A stretch of DNA of 64,000 nucleotides, taken from positions 1 to 64,000 of the forward strand of contig JAFKKH010000023.1 of the NCBI GenBank assembly GCA_017305665.1, given 5' to 3'. This document shows, one piece after another, positions 26,054 to 34,297 of the stretch. The stretch comes from Hyphomicrobiales bacterium (lineage in GTDB: Bacteria > Pseudomonadota > Alphaproteobacteria > Rhizobiales > Xanthobacteraceae). The notes under the pieces are model-generated. The model saw only the letters and a list, made by a program, of their open reading frames with translations. It was not told the DNA's origin and made no database searches. Position numbers and translations under genes: made by a program. Numbering within the stretch: the stretch's first letter is position 1; each line of letters begins with the position of its first letter.

Positions 26054-26253
26054 CGCTCTATCGATGACGAAGTTCTGGTAGGAACTGCGTCATATGCAGA
26101 CTCACTGACGAACCGGATACTATCGATCCGCTCGGCGGTGAGTTGGATTCGAGCAAATCGCTCGTAGATCATCCTATTTGTCTCAGACCCAACACGTTTC
26201 TTAATATCTGCGAAGGAAATTTCGTCCTGCTGAACGTCAACATGACGCGTCAT
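26054..26253 (-). pseudogene. N-terminal piece of an unrecognised gene
   Basis: Reads MTRHVDVQQDEISFADIKKR, then RMIYERFARIQLTAERIDSI, with convincing protein character for about 66 residues. Past 26053 the same frame is only the antisense of the + strand paralogue fragment. The gene seems to have been cut by a convergent junction at about 26053. Confidence 0.4.
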
Positions 26254-26283
26254 ATAAAACTCAATGCCGCCCGCCCCCGTACA

Positions 26284-26388
26284 TTAGGCCAACTCGTGCG
26301 ACGTGGCCGAGAATAACGAGTTGTAACGACGTTCGACCCGGGTCGATATCACCAACTTCGTCTTGTACTTCTTGTCGATGAAAAGCAT
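26284..26388 (-). CDS. 34-residue small protein, weakly supported
   Basis: An ATG at 26388 preceded by GGAGGAG-like sequence begins MLFIDKKYKTKLVISTRVER. Basic, with beta-strand-like alternation. It would be the distal gene of the run after 26406. Too short for a family call. Confidence 0.35.
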   Translation of the reverse strand: MLFIDKKYKTKLVISTRVERRYNSLFSATSHELA

Positions 26389-26405
26389 CTTCAGGCTCTC
26401 CTCCT

Positions 26406-26681
26406 TCAATGCAATCTCGGTCCGGTCGCCGCGACGCGCTCGCGGCCAGCGTCGTTGATCGAGAACCCCCTGAACCACGTACCCTCGCAATCGGTCTCTA
26501 ACTCGATCTGATCGACGTATCCGGTGTCGATCAGCGCCTTCGCGTCCGCGGAGTTAACGGAAACGTCGAACATGCTGGTCTGTCGGAATGTGCGAAACCA
26601 CCAATCTGTCCGCCCCTCGAAAGTCTGCGACAGCAGCTCGGCACCATCGTTGAGCTTTCGCAGCATGTCATCGATGTCCAT
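26406..26681 (-). CDS. small hypothetical protein
   Basis: A protein of 91 residues: MDIDDMLRKLNDGAELL, FRQTSMFDVSVNSADAKALI, CEGTWFRGFSINDAGRERV. No family recognised; the composition is normal for a soluble protein. Its ATG follows the stop of the upstream small gene by three bases, so it belongs to the same operon. Confidence 0.6.
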   Translation of the reverse strand: MDIDDMLRKLNDGAELLSQTFEGRTDWWFRTFRQTSMFDVSVNSADAKALIDTGYVDQIELETDCEGTWFRGFSINDAGRERVAATGPRLH

Positions 26682-26684
26682 GGC

Positions 26685-26882
26685 TCATGCTCCCCTGCCC
26701 TGGCGCCGCATCCTGGTGACGACACCCGGCGTCGCCCGCAATCTCCGCTCAGACACAGGCTCGACTGTTCCACAACTGGCCGATCTCGGCATCGCGGAAG
26801 CCAATGCGTGCTGCGGATGGTCGTTCAGACACCAGAACGTGCACTTGTCGGCGTGCAGTGCTTTTTTGAACGAAGTCGTCAT
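26685..26882 (-). CDS. small cysteine- and histidine-containing protein
   Basis: A protein of 65 residues beginning MTTSFKKALHADKCTFWCL, with HPQHALASAMP after it. Its ATG overlaps the stop of the upstream gene (ATGA at 26879-26882) and its stop lies directly before the next ATG, so it fits the tight operon. The Cys/His spacing (CTFWC) might bind metal. Confidence 0.45.
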   Translation of the reverse strand: MTTSFKKALHADKCTFWCLNDHPQHALASAMPRSASCGTVEPVSERRLRATPGVVTRMRRQGRGA

Positions 26883-27154
26883 CGCGAACGGCAATCTTGC
26901 AGCAGGTGGCGACTTCGTACCTGAGGCCCAGGGTGACGGTGTGGGCCATCATCGCCTCTGCCGCCGTCACCTACTTGCATGAGAGCGTATCCGTCCGATT
27001 GAAGGAGGCGCACGAATTGCCGCATTAGATCGTTCACCCGATCAGCATGCTGGTTCGCGGCAGCCTCGATAGCATTCACAGCGGCGGCCGGAAGCGAGGC
27101 GATGGCGGCTGTAGCCGCAGCGCCGGCGACAAGTTGTCGATGACCAACGATCAA
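26879..27154 (-). CDS. small Ala-rich hypothetical protein
   Basis: A protein of 91 residues with an Ala-rich N-terminal helix (LVAGAAATAAIASLPAAAV) then ANQHADRVNDLMRQFVRLL. The C-terminal third is Arg/Gly-rich. ATGA overlaps at both ends place it in the operon. No family recognised. Confidence 0.55.
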   Translation of the reverse strand: MIVGHRQLVAGAAATAAIASLPAAAVNAIEAAANQHADRVNDLMRQFVRLLQSDGYALMQVGDGGRGDDGPHRHPGPQVRSRHLLQDCRSR

Positions 27155-27366
27155 TTCAGACTCCTTTTCAACCCATCAACCACCTGAGGACTTCTACCAA
27201 CCTGAGCGGAGTTCTGCTCGCCGGCTTCCGACACCGAAGCGGCAACGCCCGATGTGTCGACGATCTGATCGGCGACAGAATAAAAGGCCATCGCCGCGCC
27301 GATGTTCATCAGGGCTGCAGGATCAGTCAGGTCTTCCAACCCGAAAGATTCGACGAACACCGCCAC
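27151..27366 (-). CDS. small hypothetical protein
   Basis: A 71-residue protein with a GTG start: FGLEDLTDPAALMNIGAAMA and VADQIVDTSGVAASVSEAG. It overlaps the next gene by 4 bp and the end of the broken gene upstream by about 40 bp. Function unknown. Confidence 0.55.
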   Translation of the reverse strand: MAVFVESFGLEDLTDPAALMNIGAAMAFYSVADQIVDTSGVAASVSEAGEQNSAQVGRSPQVVDGLKRSLN

Positions 27367-27557
27367 CTCCGGATCGCCGCGAACCGCTCCATGGAAACAT
27401 CGCGCTTTGGGTCGAATTTCCCGCTGAACGGCCTCGGAAGGATGTCATCTGAAATGCGCTGAGCGATTTCGTCCGTAGAGGTCCCGGTCAGTTTCGATAC
27501 CTTATTGAACTATCGACCAGCGCCATCAGGGACGTCGATTGAAACAAATACCTTCAA
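27327..27557 (-). pseudogene. small gene with an in-frame TAG
   Basis: A TTG start at 27557 has a perfect AGGAGG five bases upstream and overlaps the previous stop (TTGA). The frame reads KVFVSIDVPDGAGR, then TAG at 27510-27512, then continues in frame: FNKVSKLTGTSTDEIAQRIS, PRPFSGKFDPKRDVSMERF. This looks like an intact protein of about 75 residues with one nonsense change (CAG or TGG to TAG). Confidence 0.5.
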
Positions 27558-27772
27558 TTCAGCCTCCTCTTCGCCGCGATCTGCTCGACCTGCCAGGTCT
27601 GGAAATCCATCGCGTCGTCGGGATGCAGGTAGATGTCGACGCCCGGCGTCGAGAGAGCCCGGCTGATGCACGCGAGGTTCGATAGCGATCCCATTGCGAT
27701 CGCGACGTCGCCTTGCATGACGAGCACGCGACCTCGGGTCTGGCGTGGTGAAGAGAAAATGCGTTGCTTCAT
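27554..27772 (-). CDS. small hypothetical protein
   Basis: A protein of 72 residues: MKQRIFSSPRQTRGRVLVMQ, then VDIYLHPDDAMDFQTWQVEQ. It overlaps the previous and next starts by 4 bp. No family recognised. Confidence 0.6.
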   Translation of the reverse strand: MKQRIFSSPRQTRGRVLVMQGDVAIAMGSLSNLACISRALSTPGVDIYLHPDDAMDFQTWQVEQIAAKRRLN

Positions 27773-28671
27773 CGTCTTGCCTCCTCAGCGTCGCCTGCTG
27801 ATCCGAGCCGGCCCCCGTCGCTATGCATGACGCTGTCCTGGACGTACATCGTCGTCTGATCGCCGGCCGCGGCGCTGGCGATCACGTGCAGACCGTCCTC
27901 GACGACGACCGTCGGATCGTTATGAATCATCAGCCGGACGCCGATGATGGCGGCCATGAGATCGATGAGCGGCTTGAATCGATCGCTGACATCATCGCCG
28001 CCGCGACAGGAGGCTTGCTTCAGATCAATGCCTTCCAGCTCGGCAGTCACGTGCGGCACGTTATTCGGATCACGCAGCGAAAACACGGCGCCACATGGCC
28101 CGCGGTCATCATAAAATCCACCACCGACGCAGTTGCCCATCGCGAATCCCTCGGCGTCGCGGGCGGCGTCTGATTTAAGCCAGACCCACCGCCATCCAAG
28201 CCACTCGCCGTCTAGTTCAAGCACCGCGGGCGCGCCCTCATCGTCGCGTTCGATGGCGCGGTTGTAGAGCTTCTCGGCAGCCCGCCGCATGGATTCGTGC
28301 CAGCGCGTCGCGGCGTCGATCATTTGCCGGAACGACATGCGGCGGTTCAGGATCGCGCGGTGGTGACGCGGTGAGTGGAGATGGACCTCGGCGAGCCAGT
28401 CGCATACGTGATCTATGTCGTCCGTCGATCCAGCCGACAGATCGACCACGAAAACGGGTCGCAAACCGCGAGCTTTGGCCGCGATGGCGGCGGGTTTGTC
28501 AACATCGATTCCACGAGGATCAATCGCCGAAAAATCACGGGTCACCGCGTGACCGCGAATCATGTGGTCGTGAATAGCATCATGCACGGCGGCGTCGACG
28601 TCAGCATCGCGCGAAAATTCGACGCTGCCAACGAATTCATTCAAATTCAGAATCCAGATGCGCTCGCTCAC
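27769..28671 (-). CDS. PcfJ-like protein of a mobile element
   Basis: A protein of 300 residues. The C-terminal half carries the pattern of PcfJ-like proteins found on phages and conjugative elements: GNCVGGGFYDDRGPCG (about 179-194), then SLRDPNNVPHVTAELE (198-213) and KQASCRGGDD. The first half is less conserved. PcfJ-like proteins are of poorly known function, though a nucleic-acid role is suspected. ATGA overlaps with the metallophosphoesterase upstream and the small gene downstream make one operon. Confidence 0.65.
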   Translation of the reverse strand: MSERIWILNLNEFVGSVEFSRDADVDAAVHDAIHDHMIRGHAVTRDFSAIDPRGIDVDKPAAIAAKARGLRPVFVVDLSAGSTDDIDHVCDWLAEVHLHSPRHHRAILNRRMSFRQMIDAATRWHESMRRAAEKLYNRAIERDDEGAPAVLELDGEWLGWRWVWLKSDAARDAEGFAMGNCVGGGFYDDRGPCGAVFSLRDPNNVPHVTAELEGIDLKQASCRGGDDVSDRFKPLIDLMAAIIGVRLMIHNDPTVVVEDGLHVIASAAAGDQTTMYVQDSVMHSDGGRLGSAGDAEEARR

Positions 28672-29234
28672 AGCTTCAGCCCTCCACCGCCAAGGTCTTC
28701 GATGTCGTTGCGGGCCTCGGGATCAGCCATCAGCGGCAGTGTCGCCAAGTAGTCCTTGATCTGCGCCAAGCGCAGCGGCGCGAAGCCCATCACGTCGACG
28801 CCGATGTCGCAGCTCTGCGTGTTTCCTCGCAACCGACCGTGGCTGTGGCCGTGCAGCATCAGCGCGCCCTTACGGATCTTCGGCCATTGCCTCATGCCGT
28901 AGTGGCACAGCACCACGTTCTGGCTGTCGATCGACGCATACGCGATGTCGCGCTGCGATTCCCAGGGGAGAGCCTGGGTCGCCCTGCCATCGTGGTTTCC
29001 TTTGATGAGGTGCTTGCGGCCGTTTAGCGCGGCGAACAGCTTCGGCAGCTTGTCAGCCGGGTAGTGATGCGCGAAGTCGCCGAGGTGGATGACGGTGTCG
29101 TCGGACCTGACCACCGAATTCCACTCAAGCACCATCGCCGCGTCCATCTCACGCGAGTTTGCGAACGGCCGTTTGCAAAGCTCGATGATACCGTCGTGGC
29201 CGAAGTGGGTGTCACTAATGAGATATGTTGCCAT
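28668..29234 (-). CDS. calcineurin-like metallophosphoesterase
   Basis: A protein of 188 residues with all the metal-binding blocks in order: SDTHFGHDG (D8, H10), HLGDFAHH, KGNHDGRAT, LCHYGMRQWP and LHGHSHG. This short class of phosphoesterases acts on nucleotides or phosphodiester bonds; many phages carry one. It overlaps the PcfJ-like gene by 4 bp and is one base from the end of a second, unrelated metallophosphoesterase. Confidence 0.9.
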   Translation of the reverse strand: MATYLISDTHFGHDGIIELCKRPFANSREMDAAMVLEWNSVVRSDDTVIHLGDFAHHYPADKLPKLFAALNGRKHLIKGNHDGRATQALPWESQRDIAYASIDSQNVVLCHYGMRQWPKIRKGALMLHGHSHGRLRGNTQSCDIGVDVMGFAPLRLAQIKDYLATLPLMADPEARNDIEDLGGGGLKL

Positions 29235-29235
29235 C

Positions 29236-30105
29236 TCAGGTCCCCCACTTCTGCGTCAACGTCAGATCGCGGCCGACTTCGACAACCAGTGCCGGATCGA
29301 AATCCGGGTTCTCACGCTTGCCGCCGCGCATCGGATAGCCGCGCGGGTTCGCGACGACGCGGGTCGCACCGATCATCATGTCGCGGTTGACGTGAATGTG
29401 ACCGTGCAGCCAGAGCGCCGGCGCGTTGTCGCCGTGCATCAGGGCTTCGAGATTGCTGGCATAGCACCAGTCCAGATCGTCGAACTGACGGCCCTCGTTC
29501 CGCAGCGAATAGTATGTCGGCGCGTGATGCGTCACGACCACCGTCTCACCGTCGAACGGCGTCGCCAGTGTGCGCTCGATGAACGCCCGCGACGCCTTAT
29601 GTGCGTTCACGGTGTCGCGGGGGCGTAACGTATCCTTCGATCGACCGGGATCAACCTTGATGGCTCGATAGTCGTTCATACCACGCGAGCCGCAGGCTTC
29701 TCTGACCGCAAAGTCGAACGACATGTACCCCGGCCGCGCGGAGAAATCGCTCCATAGCGTGGCGCCGATGAACCGCACGCCGTCGATTTCGGCCACCGCG
29801 TCGTCGAGCAATGTGATGCCGAGTTCGGTAGCGACCACCGGCATCTCTTCACGCTGGCACTGCCATGTCGTTTTAAGTTCCGGGCGCTTCAGATCGTGAT
29901 GCGAATAGAAGTCGTGGTTGCCCGGCACATAGATCAACGGACGGCCGCGATCCGGATACAGCGCACGCACGCGGCGCAACGCCAATGTGCCCGGCGCCAT
30001 CGCATCGCCAGCGACGACTGAGACGTCGGCATCGACGCCGGGCATCGCGTCAATTGAGTTGTCGCGAATGTCGCAATGCAGGTCTGAAACGAAATGAATA
30101 CGCAC
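29236..30105 (-). CDS. second metallophosphoesterase
   Basis: A protein of about 289 residues with the blocks FVSDLHCD, VVAGDAM, PGNHDFYSHH, VVTHHAP and LWLHGHIHVN. The GTG at 30105 has GGAGGGG upstream and puts the first block at the N-terminus as usual; the longer frame from 30201 does not. It belongs to a different subgroup from the downstream paralogue (longer insertion between GNHD and the HH motif). First gene of the long minus-strand operon. Confidence 0.88.
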   Translation of the reverse strand: MRIHFVSDLHCDIRDNSIDAMPGVDADVSVVAGDAMAPGTLALRRVRALYPDRGRPLIYVPGNHDFYSHHDLKRPELKTTWQCQREEMPVVATELGITLLDDAVAEIDGVRFIGATLWSDFSARPGYMSFDFAVREACGSRGMNDYRAIKVDPGRSKDTLRPRDTVNAHKASRAFIERTLATPFDGETVVVTHHAPTYYSLRNEGRQFDDLDWCYASNLEALMHGDNAPALWLHGHIHVNRDMMIGATRVVANPRGYPMRGGKRENPDFDPALVVEVGRDLTLTQKWGT

Positions 30106-30198
30106 GCTGAAACCCCTCCAAATCTGCCGATCGCTCGAATTCGATCGATCGACATTAAGCTTCCTTAACACGTCCTGTTCCATAATGCCACTGATAGG

Positions 30199-30219
30199 CA
30201 CACATTGTGTGTCTATAAA
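30199..30219 (+). promoter_or_regulatory. palindromic operator and -10 element before the 30237 gene
   Basis: CACACA-T-TGTGTG (30199-30211) is a near-perfect palindrome placed directly before TATAAA (30214-30219), which suits a -10 box 18 bases before the ATG at 30237. It probably binds a repressor. Confidence 0.4.
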
Positions 30220-30236
30220 GTAAGAAGGAGACCAGA

Positions 30237-30542
30237 ATGGCCGGTGACCACACCAACTTCAACCAGGGAGCCTTCACTGCGGGTGCGGTGACCGGCTCTG
30301 CCACCATTGCCGGCGCAATGGTGGCAGGCTTCAGGAACGTCGCGCATGCACGGCGTGAGCGCGCAGTGGTTAACGCCATCAGCGGCCGCGATGCACTGAT
30401 CGGATCGCTGCAGCGTCGGATCGACAAGCAGCGTGATGAGCTCGCTCGGCGTGACGCAGTGATTTCTGAGCAGGCGTTCACGATCAGAGAACTCCAGATC
30501 CGACTTCAAATGTCGAACTTGCTTCGTCAGAAGGGTCGCTGA
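30237..30542 (+). CDS. small coiled-coil membrane-associated protein
   Basis: A protein of 101 residues with a good AAGGAGA site. The N-terminal third has a Gly/Ala-rich hydrophobic stretch (FTAGAVTGSATIAGAMVAG). The rest is a charged helix with coiled-coil character (QRRIDKQRDELARRDAVIS). No family recognised. It overlaps the 3' end of the minus-strand gene that follows by 59 bp (convergent). Confidence 0.65.
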   Translation: MAGDHTNFNQGAFTAGAVTGSATIAGAMVAGFRNVAHARRERAVVNAISGRDALIGSLQRRIDKQRDELARRDAVISEQAFTIRELQIRLQMSNLLRQKGR

Positions 30543-31017
30543 TCAAACCACCGGTGCCCGGCGCAGGCCGCGGCTCCGGTGGCCATTCCACGCGCTCCAG
30601 CGGCCGCACGCTCCTGACGCCAGTCAGAAGCTCTGAGCTCCTTATATGCGCGTAAACCGCTGCATATTCAGCGCAGCCGAGCGCGAAGCACTCTTCGCGT
30701 GTCAGCCTTGGCAGCCACTCGGCGATCTTGCGCGGCATGTTCGCCGGCATCGACGCCGGCGCATCGGCCGTCAGGCTCTCCACGCACCACTGCATCACCG
30801 CCAGGGCGACTTGCTCATAGACCTTCGTCAGGTCCTCGGTCTTCGACGGCGCCGGCACGTCTTCCGTCTCAGGCGTTGCCGCCGGCAATGGTGGCACGTC
30901 AGATCCGCCGCCAAACGCGGCATCCAGCGCACGAAATGGCGCCGTCACGACGCCGCCAACCAGGCGGCCGATCGCTTTCAGACCAGCGACAATCGCCGAA
31001 AAAATCTTCTTCAACAT
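30484..31017 (-). CDS. hypothetical protein with amphipathic N-terminus
   Basis: A protein of 177 residues. The first about 35 residues form a Gly/Ala-rich amphipathic segment (KIFSAIVAGLKAIGRLVGG), followed by a Pro-rich linker and a helical domain (LTKVYEQVALAVMQWCVESL, LPRLTREECFALGCAEY). Membrane association is possible. Its 3' end overlaps the gene at 30237. Family not recognised. Confidence 0.6.
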   Translation of the reverse strand: MLKKIFSAIVAGLKAIGRLVGGVVTAPFRALDAAFGGGSDVPPLPAATPETEDVPAPSKTEDLTKVYEQVALAVMQWCVESLTADAPASMPANMPRKIAEWLPRLTREECFALGCAEYAAVYAHIRSSELLTGVRSVRPLERVEWPPEPRPAPGTGGLISDPSDEASSTFEVGSGVL

Positions 31018-31174
31018 GGCCTCTCTCCTCTGACTTCAGGGTATCGAACCTCGGAAGTCAGCAAGACCAAAACATTTTTTGTCCCACTCCCTGATTTTCT
31101 TCGCGCTTGACACGTGGCACATGATATGTCTCTTTTTAGTGTGACTTACTATTTTTATCGCTTTTTGTTTGCCC

Positions 31175-31501
31175 ATGAACCAGAGTTGCCGAGTGGCCGA
31201 GAATGCATTGAAGGAAGTCCCAGCGACGCAGGCTGGGCGCATCAAATGGGTGGCGCAGCGGCTGTATCCGCTGGGCCGGTGGCGGATGCGGATCGCAAAG
31301 GAACTCGGCATCGGCCGATCCACGCTTTATCGCTATCTTGCTCGGCGCAAAGACTGCGTCAGGGGCTTGGACGATGAACTCCGCACGCTGATGGCGCGCG
31401 AGCGCATCGCGTCGCAGTCTCGCGCTCGCAAAATCGCGAAGGCCGAGAAGGATTTCGACGCGCATCTCGCGCGCTCCGCTAACGACGGAGTGGCGAAATG
31501 A
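31175..31501 (+). CDS. small helix-turn-helix protein
   Basis: A protein of 108 residues. The core IKWVAQRLYPLGRWRMRIA then KELGIGRSTLYRYLARRK is a clear helix-turn-helix (resolvase or Cro-like). The C-terminal tail is charged. ATGA overlap with the next gene marks the first gene of a + strand operon (31175-34172). Confidence 0.7.
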   Translation: MNQSCRVAENALKEVPATQAGRIKWVAQRLYPLGRWRMRIAKELGIGRSTLYRYLARRKDCVRGLDDELRTLMARERIASQSRARKIAKAEKDFDAHLARSANDGVAK

Positions 31502-31830
31502 TTGATCTCGACGCCGTCAACGCAGACATCGGTCTTGCGTTCGACGACAACCAGGGCGCGCCATGGACCGATGCTGACATCGAACGGCTGGCCTTGATGT
31601 ACTTTTCGATGCCGCGGCCGCCGCACAGTGTGATGGCCGAGAGGATGGGCCGGACGGTCGGCGCCATGCAGACCGTCATCTCGAGAGTTGGCATGTCGAG
31701 GCCCGGCGCCAAGCTGCGAGCCTGTCTTGGCGTCGGGTGCCAAGGGCAGCGAAAATTCTTCTCGGCCGGCATCAACAACCGCATCTGCGGGCGCTGCGAG
31801 CGAGACCCGGTCATGGGGTGCGCAGCATGA
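31498..31830 (+). CDS. GcrA-like regulator with zinc-binding C-terminus
   Basis: A protein of 110 residues. The N-terminus (APWTDADIERLALMYFSMP, then MAERMGRTVGAMQTVISRVG) resembles the GcrA-type HTH that reads a charged WT-start helix and a recognition helix. The C-terminus has four cysteines (ACLGVGCQG and ICGRC), a likely zinc ribbon. Phages and mobile elements of alphaproteobacteria often carry such regulators. DNA binding is inferred. Confidence 0.6.
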   Translation: MIDLDAVNADIGLAFDDNQGAPWTDADIERLALMYFSMPRPPHSVMAERMGRTVGAMQTVISRVGMSRPGAKLRACLGVGCQGQRKFFSAGINNRICGRCERDPVMGCAA

Positions 31831-32192
31831 GGCGCCACCCGAACACTCGGATCTGGCGGCGGGTCGTGGTGACGTTCAAGATGACGACCGGCACGAAGTG
31901 GCGGCGATGCGCAGCTCTCGCGCTCGGCGTGCAGAAGACTCAGTTGCGCGCGTCGATCGACCGCACTGACCTTACGCTCGATCAGGTCGATGAGATCAAC
32001 GCCAGACTGGTGAGGCAGCTGCGCGGCTATTCGGATTGGATGACGAAGAAGGCACACGCGGCCGAGCGCACAGCGCGCGAATTCGATCACCCATGGGTCC
32101 CGGATCCACCGCCGTTGGATCCGTCGATGCCGCTATCGCCGTTCGGCGTCATGTTGAAGGAGCTTCTCGATTCAATCGCGGAGGATGCATAA
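31827..32192 (+). CDS. small HTH-like protein
   Basis: A protein of 121 residues starting with an ATGA overlap. ALALGVQKTQLRASIDRTDL and LTLDQVDEINARLVRQLRG suggest a small DNA-binding fold; the rest is basic then Pro-rich. The ATG at 31827 is chosen for the coupling. No family recognised. Confidence 0.6.
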   Translation: MRRHPNTRIWRRVVVTFKMTTGTKWRRCAALALGVQKTQLRASIDRTDLTLDQVDEINARLVRQLRGYSDWMTKKAHAAERTAREFDHPWVPDPPPLDPSMPLSPFGVMLKELLDSIAEDA

Positions 32193-32855
32193 ATGACACA
32201 ACAGTTTCGCCTTAAATTCCCGCGGCGGCCGGCGCCGATGCCGACGGTGCCCGAGCCAGTAGTATACCCAGAACCGCTCGAAGACGATGATGACGCCGTT
32301 GTCGAAAGCGAAAGCGATGCAGTCCTGGTTATCGACGATCGCAATAACGAGCTGCTCGTCTCTGAATCAGAGCAGTTGATCCACGCAATCAACGGCGTGC
32401 TGCTGCCCGAGCCGCTCGAAACTGACGACGGCTTTGTCGTGCTCGATCCGGAGCCGGTCTCGCCCGACGCGGCTGATGTGACGGCGCCATTCGGCGAGAG
32501 AGACGACGCTGTCATCGCTGCGCCGGCACAAGCCGACGACCCGTTTCCGCCGCCGCCCGACGGCTTCACACTCGTACCGGAAGAAGAAGACGACGCGCCG
32601 ATTCTCACGGAGCCGATGCCGCCACCGGCGCGGCCGCCGAAGACGTACATCGATCCGGGTTTTGAAGGCGATCTAAAAAGTTTTCTGCGATCGCGGCGCT
32701 TCTTCCCGCCACCACCGCGCGTCGGGAAGCCAGATCCTCTTGCTGCGGCGATCGCCAGCAGTGCTCCGCCGGTGGAGAGGCCGGCCCCATCGCCGGCGCA
32801 TGTCAGGTACACGAGGGGGTTCCGGATGAACCCAGACGACATCCCGTTCGAGTGA
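32193..32855 (+). CDS. acidic, proline-rich protein of low complexity
   Basis: A protein of 220 residues, strongly acidic and rich in Pro, Asp and Glu (EPLEDDDDAVVESESDAVL; PPPDGFTLVPEEEDDAP). No predicted globular domain, signal peptide or membrane helix. It could be a flexible scaffold, a DNA mimic or an inhibitor. It starts immediately after the upstream stop. Confidence 0.6.
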   Translation: MTQQFRLKFPRRPAPMPTVPEPVVYPEPLEDDDDAVVESESDAVLVIDDRNNELLVSESEQLIHAINGVLLPEPLETDDGFVVLDPEPVSPDAADVTAPFGERDDAVIAAPAQADDPFPPPPDGFTLVPEEEDDAPILTEPMPPPARPPKTYIDPGFEGDLKSFLRSRRFFPPPPRVGKPDPLAAAIASSAPPVERPAPSPAHVRYTRGFRMNPDDIPFE

Positions 32856-32860
32856 AATAG

Positions 32861-33547
32861 ATGACACACAGAAAGAAGTCGCTTCCGAAACCGGATTGCA
32901 ATGGCCTGTTCGATTCCGCCGGCGTCATCCATATCGCCGGCCGACGGGAATGCACGGTCACGATCCAGAGTGACCTGATGCTCGTCGTTACCGCAAAGGC
33001 GTCAATTCCGATCATGGCCACGCAACCGGGAAAATGGGATCCAGTGTCAATCCTTCGGTCATGCACACGTGCGCAGAGGCGGAAGGCTTACAACGTCGAC
33101 CAGACGACGGCAAATATAACCAATCCATACTGCATTGATGAGATCTTGATAGCGCGTATCATCGGCGCAAATGGCGTTAGACCTTATCTGTTTCCGCCCG
33201 AGACTCATATGGTAGTCCAACGACGTCGATCCCGTGATGCAACGAAGTTCCTGTCTCAATGGTGGGACTTACGTCTGCCTCACGAAAAAAAAGGGAAGTG
33301 GACCTTCGGGAAGCACACGTGGACTTTCATGCAATTGCTGAGGAGCCCGGGCTTGGATGCGATGAAGAAGTACGACGTCCGCCGATCACTTCAAGCCCTT
33401 AAAGACGTCGGCATTCTGCACATCGAGCTAGGCTCTCGCGGCTTTTCCAACGCCAAGTTAAAATGGACCGAGCGAGCCTACCTGCCGCCGACGCTGAACC
33501 TTTACGAGCAGGATGCGCTGGCCGATCTCGCGGCCGGGAGGTACTGA
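32861..33547 (+). CDS. hypothetical protein, possible replication/regulatory role
   Basis: A protein of 228 residues. IAGRRECTVTIQSDLMLVV, ETHMVVQRRRSRDATKF and VRRSLQALKDVGILHIELG suggest two parts, the second with winged-helix character. Composition is basic and the gene is AT-richer than its neighbours. It sits in the + strand operon, 5 bp after the acidic protein gene. Family not recognised. Confidence 0.55.
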   Translation: MTHRKKSLPKPDCNGLFDSAGVIHIAGRRECTVTIQSDLMLVVTAKASIPIMATQPGKWDPVSILRSCTRAQRRKAYNVDQTTANITNPYCIDEILIARIIGANGVRPYLFPPETHMVVQRRRSRDATKFLSQWWDLRLPHEKKGKWTFGKHTWTFMQLLRSPGLDAMKKYDVRRSLQALKDVGILHIELGSRGFSNAKLKWTERAYLPPTLNLYEQDALADLAAGRY

Positions 33548-33548
33548 G

Positions 33549-34172
33549 ATGGCAAAGATCAGCGACAAAATCCGGATATTGTCCGGCATGCGCGGCGGCT
33601 GCACCTTCGCGCACGTGCGCTCGCTCACTCACGGTCGCAGCCACTACTACGCGGAAGATGACTACCTCCGGCATCCCACCGGCCGCGAGTGGACGATCAG
33701 GTACTCGACCGTCATCTCCGCCGTCGAGGCCGGCCTGATCGATTGAGGACCAGCGATCGACTTCCATCGCGATCAGTGTAACGCCCACCTCTGGGTGCTG
33801 ACGCCGGCCGGCCAGGCCGCCGCCGCGGCGCTTCCGCCGGTCGAACTCGATGCCTTGTTCGTCACGCCGACGCCGACCCCGCCGGAGGTGCTGGAGGCCG
33901 CACGGCACAAGCGGCTGGCGGCAAAGGTCATGAAGGCGATGACATTCACCGGCGGCCGGATCCGCGGCGACTACGTCATGTTCGTCGGCGCAGGTTCGCT
34001 GGTCGGCTACAGCTACATCAGCGCATTCCGCGAGCCGCTGCCGGCCGGCGTCTTGGCTTTGCTCGCGCCGTATTGCGAGCGGTTCGTTGCCGTCGACGGC
34101 AAGGAAAGCCTGCGGATTACCCAGGCCGGCATTGCCGAGACGGCGCGACGACAGAAAGTTACGAGCGCGTAA
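33549..34172 (+). pseudogene. wHTH-like gene with an in-frame TGA
   Basis: Two open frames in the same phase are separated by one TGA (33744-33746): MAKISDKIRILSGMRGG ... VISAVEAGLID, then GPAIDFHRDQCNAHLWVLTP to a TAA at 34170. The junction reads like a winged helix ending in LTPAGQAAA. CGA (Arg) to TGA would explain it. As read it is a 65-residue protein plus an orphan 3' part of about 140 residues, with no good start of its own (GTG at 33795). Confidence 0.65.
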
Positions 34173-34244
34173 TCTTCGAAAATTCTTCGTTACAGAAGTG
34201 GGGATGTAACGGGGGGCGTCGGAAAATTGAGCGCACATGTGATG

Positions 34245-34260
34245 GCGTCACGTGTGACGC
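34245..34260. repeat. palindrome upstream of copy B
   Basis: GCGTCAC-GT-GTGACGC, seven-base arms, extended by outer GAT/ATC with one bulge. First of three palindromes in 75 bases. Confidence 0.6.
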
Positions 34261-34265
34261 ATCAG

Positions 34266-34294
34266 CAATCGCACTCTAACATAGCGTGCGATTG
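34266..34294. repeat. inverted repeat directly before palindrome copy B
   Basis: CAATCGCAC and its exact complement, nine-base arms, 11-base loop. Copy C at 61038 is likewise preceded by an inverted repeat. Confidence 0.65.
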
Positions 34295-34297
34295 TGG

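Noticed and set aside
30155-30170. CtrA-like site (TTAA-N6-TTAAC)
   Set aside because: The spacing is six, not the seven of the consensus; too weak to report as a feature.
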